A DNA stretch of 64,000 nt from Tubulanus polymorphus. Its lineage: Eukaryota > Nemertea > Palaeonemertea > Tubulaniformes > Tubulanidae. A program made the position numbers and the translations under genes. The notes beneath the pieces are model-generated. The model did not search any database. It was not told the DNA's origin and saw only the letters and a list, made by a program, of their open reading frames with translations. Location of the stretch: contig NC_134025.1 in NCBI RefSeq assembly GCF_964204645.1, forward strand, positions 19,000,001 to 19,064,000, read 5' to 3'. Position 1 is the first letter of the stretch, and each line of letters opens with the position of its first letter. Positions 56,975 through 64,000 of the stretch are shown here, in pieces.

Positions 56975-57626
56975 CTAGTCTTTATTGCCATGCTCTTTAG
57001 AAATACTCAAATTTACTTCATATGGTAATTTCGTTCGCAGAACTGGAACTAACATGGCGCCATAATTTGAAGTAGGCTTCCCTATTGAATCTAAACTCCT
57101 GATGTATTTCCCTAACTTATCGTAAAACGACCTCAACGATTTTAGATCATAGCGGGGTGCCGGTAAACTCAACAAGGATGTCATATAGACCTCAGCGATT
57201 TTATGAGTTTGCCCGAATCGGTCGTACGATAACTTTTTCGCAACGAAATAATTCACATCGGTTAACGGAACCCCGTCAAGACATTCTGAGGCTTCTCCTG
57301 TCAAATGAGTAATCAAATGACTAGATTTTTCGATCCCCGAGAGATCCGATTGCTCGTCAACTGTTGTGCAAAATAAGTCCCAGAATGACTTCCATTCTAG
57401 GAGGTTTCCTGAGAATGTCAGCAATTTTAATTTTTCGAGCATTAATCTTTTTGGAAGAGTAGTAAAATCACAGTTTGGAGGAACATTAATCGTAAGAGCT
57501 TGTACGGAATGCTCCAACACTGACAAATCAATTTTTCATTCCGACAACTAATCTTCTGACTCGGCGATAAAGTCGCAAACTTCTTTTTCTTTCGAATAAA
57601 ATTCTAATAAGTTTGAATCTAAATCG
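56975..57626 (-). pseudogene. BEL/Pao element: gag-like DUF1759 region
   Basis: Minus strand. LEKLKLLTFSGNLLEWKSFW, DEQSDLSGIEKSSHLITHL, GEASECLDGVPLTDVNY and a C-terminal RSFYDKLGKYIRSLDSIG are typical of the DUF1759 gag-like region of Pao elements. The N-terminal part (57548-57626) reads DLDSNLLEFYSKEKEVCDFI and stops at SED. The gag continues on the far side of a 1.6-kb insertion at 59230. Confidence 0.88.
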
Positions 57627-57640
57627 GTCATCATTTGAAT

Positions 57641-59229
57641 TTTTGGTTTACCTTTGTCAGCAGTGTGAGGTTGGCATTGAGCCAATTCATGTAAAATCGC
57701 GGTACGTTTTTTTATGTGAGCATTTTTTTCATTGGTTCTCGGGTTAAACGACGTATAATCGATGCGATTGAAGACATGATGAACCTCCGACGATGACATG
57801 GTCAACATTGTTAAAATTCGACGAAAAACTGTTTTTGGCGGGAAAATTCTCGATTGGGAGGCGTCATCTCTACGAGCGGATGTGATTGGCTGTTTTTGGG
57901 ATATACGGGGAATTCCGGCGCTACTAAAATAATTATGGGAAAGCCATTAATGGCAAGTTTCATTGGACTAGGTGCCGTATATGTGCGAATTTTAAATGCT
58001 CATTGCTGGTGAGAATATATCATTTCTACATGGTGATGCTGTAACCCTGCTTGGCGCGTGCACGTTTGGTATGATAACAGGATGAATAATCGTCGTAGCA
58101 AATGAGCGCTATTTTCAGTTTGATGGAATTTGTAATAAATTGTAATTTCTTGTGACCTGAAAATACTAAGCAGCAAACTGTAGGTATAGGCCGAGGTCTG
58201 ACTATTGTAGTGGTAAATTCCAGGATTTAAAACGATCTAATACTACGCCCCGATTTTAGCTTCCTCGGCCATACATCGGAAAAGGTTTTGTTCCCAAGAC
58301 TTTCCAAGAAATTTAAGACGTAGACCATAAACAAATGTTTATCTTTGGTCTTATTTGACTACAAAATAATTCTTTAAGAAAGATAAAATACAATATAAAC
58401 TTCTAGAACTTTGAAGTCACGAATTAAAATAATTTTTCAAGCAATGCCCTTAAGGCTGGCTTATGTCGACAAGCAACGCGACGCCTACCGACCCAACTGG
58501 GTTTATCGTCGATTAGCGGCCTACGAGAGGCCACCAGTTGCTGCTCTATCGGTTCGACATAAGCCGGCTTGCGACAGCAACTCGACGCCTACCGACTCGT
58601 CGCAAGCCGTGTGCGGCTAGTTGCCCATGTTCTACTCCGGCCTACGGTAGGCGGACAGTTGCTTTCGATCGCAGGGGTTCCAGCCAATAGGAGACCGCAT
58701 ATACATAGTACAAATTATCACAGCTAGTTAGCGTCATTCATAATTAGTCATGAACTTTCAAATTCAAGTATTTCAAAATGTAAACCAAACCTTCAGCACG
58801 GCAGATGACTGGACCGAAGATCTAGAAACGAAATTGGCAGAATTATGGTGTGAGCGGCCATCTTTATATAATGTCGCTAGCACATTGTATTCAAAACCGA
58901 ATCAGAAAGATTAAGATCTTAAAGAAATAGCTTTCTAATAGAAATATTTTTCCCAATAGTTCAAAATAATTCAAATTTATCCACAAAATGCTTATCACGT
59001 GACCATTTGAGCCGTTGCAGTTGCGGGTAATGGCAACCGACATAAGCAGGGAAGCAACTGGGAGGATTGCTGCGAATCGGAGCGCAGTCGACATAAGCTG
59101 GGCTGCGATCGCGGTTGCTCTCAGTTGCATCGGTAGGCGTTGCGTTGCTTGTCGACATAAGCCAGCCTTTACTCCAAACAACCTCTAGCTTTCAAGGTAA
59201 ACCACACTTTGCCCATGGGCAATTTATTT
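57641..59229. mobile_element. GGTTTACC-family repeat, copy 3, inserted in BEL/Pao gag
   Basis: Starts TTTTGGTTTACCTTTGTCAG and ends AAGGTAAACC, then TTTGCCCATGGGCAATTTAT. The gag reading frame is on both sides, so it is an insertion. Its interior holds the Harbinger-type MITE at 58453-59168. The 86-residue frame spanning its left border is a chimera. Confidence 0.8.
58453..59168. mobile_element. Harbinger-type MITE, second copy, TSD TTA
   Basis: 716 bp with ends AGGCTGGCTTATGTCGACAA and its reverse complement, flanked by TTA (58450-58452, 59169-59171). Copy 1 of the host repeat reads GCCCTTACTCC across the empty site at about 16045. The interior matches the MITE at 7535-8307 over most of its length. 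Confidence 0.92.
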
Positions 59230-59387
59230 CCTTCATCATCGATACAATGGATATACCTTGCACGCTTTGCTCCTGAGATACCGCATCTCTTCCTTTCGTA
59301 AATAATTTCGTGAGGTGACTCCGATGTCCTTTCCTTGTGTTGCATAATTTTTTCTCATTGTCTTCGTCCATCTTGCTGTTTCTATTT
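59230..59387 (-). pseudogene. BEL/Pao element: gag N terminus
   Basis: Minus strand. MDEDNEKKLCNTRKGHRSHL, then TKLFTKG, resembles the start of Pao gag, where a basic segment with RxxLTKL is common. It begins at an ATG just inside the primer-binding-like site and is cut by the 57641-59229 insertion. Confidence 0.7.
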
Positions 59388-59640
59388 CCTCGGCTCGAGG
59401 GACCAAAATGTCATACGGAAAATGTCCTGTTACTGTAGATCCTCCAAAGGCAGAAAAGTAACTCCAACACAGCTAGATACGAACGAAAACTGAACCCTAC
59501 TTTATTGCAGGAAAATGTTTATATACACTATAATATACATGGTTGATCACCCATGAAACTGTGATCGGTGAAATATAATACGTCACAAATACATGCTAGG
59601 ATTAATCGCATAAAGCGGAAAAAAGAGCTACAAAGCATCA
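59388..59640 (-). other. Primer-binding-like site and 5' LTR of the BEL/Pao element
   Basis: On the minus strand the LTR ends GTATGACA and after TT the leader reads TTGGTCCCTCGAGCCGAGG, shaped like a tRNA 3' complement as in BEL/Pao elements. The LTR would extend right to about 59620; its TG start and the matching 3' LTR on the left were not found. Confidence 0.5.
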
Positions 59641-59665
59641 ATAATGGGTTTTCTGCACAGCCACA
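59624..59665 (+). repeat. Terminal-hairpin motif of the large repeat family
   Basis: GAGCTACAAAGCATCAATAA followed by TGGGTTTTCTGCACAGCC, a diverged copy of the end motif at 49641 (with CACAG conserved after it). No attached body was found. Confidence 0.6.
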
Positions 59666-60039
59666 CGATGCAACATTTGAAATGAAGGGAATTATAGAAA
59701 ATTCTGGTCGGGATTCGAAAAATAGAACTTTGGACTCGAGAAAATAAAAAATTTTAAGTTTTTAAAATTTGAATTTAAATTTTGAATTTTCTGTTTTCAA
59801 GGTAAATCACTTTTTGCCCATGGGTAATTCATTGCAAATATGATTGTAATTATTATTTATCCTATGAGAAATGCCCTTTTTCGGGTACCTCTCTTGGCTC
59901 TCTTCAAAATTCAAATGCTAGTTACAGCCTTGAAATTGTAGTTGTATTCAGTCACTCTTGGGATCAATCACGCGTTTTCATTGGTTTAATTTTTATGTCA
60001 CGTGATAGAAAACTTGTGTGGGGTTCGAACGCAAACATT

Positions 60040-60730
60040 GCCGAGACTAAGACTAAGTTCACCCACAGTCTTTTGCGCAGCAGCCACTCTTCTGTTCGCA
60101 GTGTGGATGAGAATAGCAATGCCTAAGCGTGCCAGCGCGAGTAATGATAATGACGCTGATTCATCGCCGGCTACAAACAAATCGAATCAACGGTTCATCG
60201 AACTCTATTCTGAAAAGTGGCCTTGTTTAAAAACGTCTGTAAAGGGAGAATGTTTCCGTACTGTTCGACGTGCAATATTAATATATCGTGCTCTCATGGC
60301 AGGCAGTCGGATTGTCATAGGCACATAGAAAAACAAGGACACAAGGATTTGACTAAAGCACCGTTATAAACACCTTCAATCCAAACATTGTTTACTAAAA
60401 CGAAAGAAACATCTGAAGTTGCTTTAAAATGAAATATTATTAAAGCTGAAGATTGTGGTTAGTTTAATGAAAAAATGTGTTACTTATTTTTTGCAATTCA
60501 TGATCACTTCATAACAGTTTAGATTAGAATAAAAGAAAATCATTAGAAGATTGTTTATTCCATTTTAAAAGTACTCTGAGGAAGTGAAAACTACGATTTT
60601 GACTGGGAAGCAGAAGTCAAAATTACTCTTAGAAGAGTCTGAATACGATCTAGGATAAATGGCAAAAACTACTCTCTGCCTTACTACTACTAAAACTACT
60701 GGCAGCAAAAATCATGGGTAGGCAGGTCTG
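60040..60730 (+). pseudogene. hAT-like element remnant with transposase N terminus
   Basis: 60119-60330 reads MPKRASASNDNDADSS, FIELYSEKWPCLKTSVKGEC and then loses frame where the zinc-finger CTVC and HGG blocks should follow (a shifted frame reads DCHRHIEKQGHKDLTKA). The block ends at GGCAGGTCTG (60721-60730), the same right end as the 42677 element. The left end was not found. It lies within the last large MYPT intron. Confidence 0.65.
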
Positions 60731-61148
60731 ATACTGGGGGAGGGGGATTAAAAATCGGAATTTTATGCGTACGTAATAATGAATGGTCCCTAGGTAGATT
60801 TTTTAGTATAATGCTTATGTTGGATATCAGATAAAATGCCATTTGCTGAGTGGGTATTCTTCATTCTATCTTCTGTTCCAGTTGCTAAGTGCGTACAAGG
60901 GACATCAGAGAAAGTAATAATTTCATGATTTTCTTATTTGTATTGGTTAATTTCACTTGAATTACCTAATGGAAAGGGTCACTAAATACATTGAATTACA
61001 TATTATGAACACTTATTCACCTTTGTACAAATATACGTATTATTTACTAATACAAGTTTTGTTCATGAAATTGACATCAGCTTGATTATAAATGTGCATA
61101 ATAAAAGAATTTATGAATATATAATGATAGCCGGGTCTCGCTTTACAG

Positions 61149-61235
61149 AATTTGGCATATTTGAAATCGGATAACTATAGATTAAAAGATGAGAACCGAG
61201 CCTTAACAAGAGTTGTAGCTAAACTGTCGAGATAG
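61149..61235 (+). CDS. PPP1R12A: MYPT/PPP1R12A-like terminal exon, leucine zipper and stop
   Basis: The last 28 residues start NLAYLKSDNYRLKDENRALT and end AKLSR, followed by TAG at 61233. They match the vertebrate MYPT1 C terminus ([24 protein letters not shown]). Leucines at exon residues 5, 12, 19 and 26 form a perfect heptad zipper, the part that in vertebrates binds PKG I-alpha. The acceptor is TCGCTTTACAG, phase 0. Three bases after the stop a GTAAAA could serve as a donor, so a 3'UTR intron is possible. An AATAAA occurs at 61810-61815. Confidence 0.96.
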   Translation, partial: NLAYLKSDNYRLKDENRALTRVVAKLSR

Positions 61236-61809
61236 TAGGTAAAAATATACGTGTGAACTCTTTGCATGTTCATCATCATACATTGATGTTGTCGTAGTTG
61301 TTGTGTTCTGATAACTGCCATAGTTTTTCCAGTTGTGCACTGTAGTCAGATTTGCGCCAGGTTTCTAAAAATCATAGAATATCTTTATAAAGGCTGAAGG
61401 AAATCATGAACTAAAGAGAATCTACATCAAGCCTCATGAAAATAATGTTACCATCCTTCCTTGTATGACTAGTACTTAGTGGTTTTGCCAGACTGCCAAA
61501 ATAATGACTTATCATATTAATGTGACTTGAATGATGTGAAGAGATAGCTTCTCATTTTCTTTCACATGTTTATCTACAAAGATCCACTAATTGTTGCAAC
61601 TGCTGTACAACAGCAGGGTGCTCCAATTTCTGTTGTGATATTGATTTGATTAAAGAGCATATACAAAATGCCATTATCTGAAAGTAAATTTTATCCTTAG
61701 ACAGTAATGCTATCTTAAACTGCATGTCTATCATGGCAGTAGATTTGAATCAGCGCAAGGAAGGATATCAGTAATATCTTACAGCTCTTGACCCTGATTC
61801 TAATGATCC

Positions 61810-61815
61810 AATAAA
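61810..61815 (+). terminator. AATAAA, possible MYPT polyadenylation signal
   Basis: Canonical AATAAA about 575 bases after the TAG stop of the MYPT gene, with a T-rich stretch within 50 bases downstream. It is the first AATAAA I noticed after the stop, but no transcript evidence is available and the hexamer is common in AT-rich DNA. Confidence 0.35.
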
Positions 61816-61864
61816 TGTGTGTCAAGTTTTCTATCAATCGATGTTTTGTAAATAGAATTTGCAG

Positions 61865-61939
61865 GAATTTATCCAGCAACTTCGTAGCCGTCGGCGTCGA
61901 CGTCAAAATGTCGACTCTGTCCCCCAAGTAGATACTCAG
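61865..61939 (+). CDS. Candidate alternative exon downstream of the MYPT stop
   Basis: A 75-bp, phase 0-0 block lies between AATAGAATTTGCAG and the donor GTATAT. It encodes EFIQQLRSRRRRRQNVDSVP followed by QVDTQ. It could replace the zipper exon as an alternative MYPT C terminus, because the 53201 exon also ends in phase 0. It could equally be a 3'UTR exon of that gene or an exon of the next gene. The Arg-rich block and open frame look coding, but I do not recognise it. Confidence 0.4.
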
Positions 61940-62689
61940 GTATATTTGTTATTGGTTATTATTTTCGTGCTTTCAGCTTTGTTCATTAAGTTGCGCTTTT
62001 TCAGAGCTTCCGATATGATTTGTTTGTTTCTCATTTTCTGTAAAAGTTGTGTATAATTCATAGTCATCATCTCAAATACATCGAAAGTTCCAAAATTATC
62101 TGTCCATTACAGTCAACTCAGTTGTACAGTTATACGTGGTATGTCAAAATTTCTCAATGATGGACTTCAACTTGGACAGTTTGAGATTTTCAAAGTTGAC
62201 AGTAGCGTTGATAATATAATATATCAAGTCTGAATTCATGTTGATTAATTTGAGCTGATAATTACGAGTTAAAATCAAAAGCAGCAGAAATGGATTGTAA
62301 TTTTATTGTGATTTGAACTCCATATTTCTGTGAAGGAGATTTTGTTCTTATTTGTTTCTGTTATGATTGAGGTACCTTTAATAGTATGTGTTTCAATCTA
62401 ATTCATTGCAATCACGCCCTTGTGACAAATTTTGCAATCATGCCCTTATCACAAATTTATTCCAATACTAATTGAGGAGTTTATGAGCATGCTAGTGCCT
62501 CTTGATTTAATTTTTGATGTTATCCGTTGTTTGATTAGGCCATCCCAAAATAATTGTCTGTTTGCTATAACACCGACTCATCGAAGTTTTCGGAATGAGT
62601 CCTTAGGTAGGTAGATATATCTTTTTTGCAAAACTTTTGGGCAAAAAAACAAATTTATCACCTTTTTCATATGGAAACAATATTAAAAA

Positions 62690-62785
62690 TAAAATTTATT
62701 TCATTGAATACCAAAAAGAAGTTTTCACCTTTGAAGTCGGGTCGGTCGGGTTACGGAAAACAGACCATTATTTTGGGATGGCCTT
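62690..62785 (+). repeat. Second copy of the 190-290 repeat
   Basis: AAGTTTTCACCTTTGAAGTC, GGGTCGGTCGGGTTACGG and ACAGACCATTATTTTGGGAT match the beginning of the window in direct orientation. Confidence 0.7.
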
Positions 62786-62941
62786 ATTGTAAAATATTTT
62801 TAACAGATGTCCAGATAAATCATACATGCTTAAAATTTTTAAGAAACTTTGATTCTTTGAATTTACTTCTATAGGCATGCTTCATTTTATTGACTAAACG
62901 ATACAGTAAACCTCCGTTAAATCCATAATTTTCTGGGATGG

Positions 62942-63424
62942 TTATTTTTCAGCGTTGCTCATGTCTGTTATGTTGTTTATAGCTGAACAATAACCATCCC
63001 AAAGTTCAGGAAAGTCATTGATGTTGCCAAAAAACTTTTTCAATATCAATTTAGGCAAACGCCGATTTACATTACTGCTATTTTTGAATTCCCTAATAGT
63101 TGGATCTAATGTTGATCCCAGATGTAAGCATGTCTTACCCAAGCAACTGATTCTCTGTTCACTGTATTCAATGAATCCCTTGGCCTCCTCTACTTCTTCT
63201 TCTAGCTTATCTATGGCGGTTATCTTCTGGAAGGACTCGTCTATCGTTCGTAGCTACGACAGCTGCCTTTGAATTGATTCAATGCTGGATTCGATTTCAT
63301 CGAGCTTGGATACAGTGGGACTTTCTGCCAAAACCAAAGATTCAGCTTTTAACGGTGTCTTCGTCACCTGCTTTCGATTTTTTCAAACAAGCCAAATCTG
63401 TAGTTGCTGTGTCTGTAGATATCT
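62942..63424 (-). pseudogene. Second BEL/Pao element: gag fragment
   Basis: Minus strand. LPKLILKKFFGNINDFPELW, then DGYCSAINNITDMSNAEK, is the DUF1759 gag-like block of Pao elements. Upstream (63142-63420) the frame continues with a coiled segment (DKLEEEVEEAKGFIEYSEQR). A frame break lies near 63250. It is a different family from the one at 53451-59640, as the sequences differ throughout. Confidence 0.82.
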
Positions 63425-64000
63425 TGGAGCCTGGTCACGGCACCAAATTAATATACCAGGTTCGATCAAGCTCAGGAAGCACTGACAACGAGGCTTATTT
63501 CTCATGGTGAACTCAGAAGTTGAGACTTTATTTGCCCTTTATATAGTTAGAGATTTGAATACAATCAAGCGTGAACAGCAGTACAGGTTGTTCGCTTTAT
63601 AAGGATTACAGAATATTGGCAGAACTACAATATTATAATGTTACAATACATTATACATATACAGGAAGTTCCAGAAATTACTATACAATAAAGAATTGCT
63701 ACAAACATTGATGCTTGGTCAGATGATGACGGGCATCAGTAAGTTCTGTTCTGTTTCCATGGTGACCAGATTGATGTCTCCTTGACATCATAATCTATTG
63801 TAACCCTAAACTGCCAAATTAAAAAAAAAATTCCCAGAGTGAAAATTTCATCTGTAATTTGTTTCCTACTGGGATCAAAAAAGGTAGGTAATTTGGTGGT
63901 ATTAGGTGAAATCAGTATCTAAAGTGCAGAGAAGATACAGTATTATCTTTAACAAAAAAGTGCTGATCAGGAGAGCCATTTATGACCTGGTGGAAAAGTT
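63425..64000 (-). other. Second BEL/Pao element: primer-binding-like site and 5' LTR
   Basis: On the minus strand TTTGGTGCCGTGACCAGG directly precedes the gag region, a tRNA-complement-like site of the kind found after the 5' LTR in BEL/Pao elements. The sequence right of it (63451 onward) would be the 5' LTR, AT-rich and non-coding, and reaches the window end. Its far end cannot be seen. Confidence 0.55.

Larger units (their letters stand above)
61240..62685. other. Sequence after the MYPT stop: 3'UTR and flank
   Basis: Apart from AATAAA at 61810 and the candidate exon at 61865, I see no domain-bearing frame, tandem repeat or terminal repeat. A short direct repeat (ATCACGCCCTTGTGACAAAT then ATCATGCCCTTATCACAAAT) lies at 62411-62457. 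Confidence 0.5.

Noticed and set aside
57548-57808. 86-residue minus-strand open frame
   Set aside because: It is a chimera of BEL/Pao gag and the inserted GGTTTACC repeat; the right half recurs as non-coding sequence at 14930-15129.
1-64000. CRISPR array, bacterial operon or phage region
   Set aside because: The tandem repeats are microsatellites or transposon-internal units; spliced exons and eukaryotic elements occur throughout.

Overview
The window is eukaryotic, AT-rich nuclear DNA from an animal, probably a marine invertebrate. The evidence is small exons with GT-AG borders, introns of up to 12 kb, and a dense load of Penelope, BEL/Pao, non-LTR, hAT-like, Harbinger-like and Helentron-like elements. 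Sequence alone does not settle the species or even the phylum.

One host gene is recognisable. It is the 3' half of a myosin phosphatase targeting subunit (MYPT / PPP1R12A family), read on the + strand through eleven coding exons from 2069 to a TAG stop at 61233-61235. All exon phases join in frame, giving about 389 residues. The N-terminal PP1-binding motif and ankyrin repeats lie upstream of the window. The visible part carries both ROCK-type inhibitory sites (RRSTQ at the junction of the second and third visible exons; RRPTG in the exon at 31462), a charged low-complexity middle, a C-terminal coiled coil and a 28-residue leucine zipper. A phase-compatible extra exon candidate lies downstream at 61865-61939.

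Almost everything else is intronic repeat sequence. Layout: 2.3-13 kb holds one copy (3.04-6.85 kb) of a large repeat that recurs inverted at 49.6-52.4 kb, a Harbinger-type MITE (7.5-8.3 kb) and a Penelope-like element with GIY-YIG endonuclease (11.06-12.78 kb). 13-31 kb holds a GGTTTACC repeat, a TA-flanked MITE, several copies of a CACCAGGGGG repeat and a tRNA-like inverted pair. 32-48 kb holds hAT-like elements with 6-bp target duplications, two more TA-flanked MITEs and three copies of a Helentron-like element carrying a tRNA-Ser-like module. 49-60 kb holds the second copy of the large repeat and a decayed BEL/Pao element on the minus strand that has been invaded repeatedly. 60-64 kb holds another hAT-like remnant, the gene's last exon and the 5' end of a second BEL/Pao element.

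The most informative pattern is nesting. Because several families occur more than once, filled and empty insertion sites can be compared within the window itself. This gives target-site duplications and a relative insertion order, including a reciprocal nest in which family A sits in family B and family B sits in family A. I saw no CRISPR array, operon, rRNA gene or convincing functional tRNA gene.
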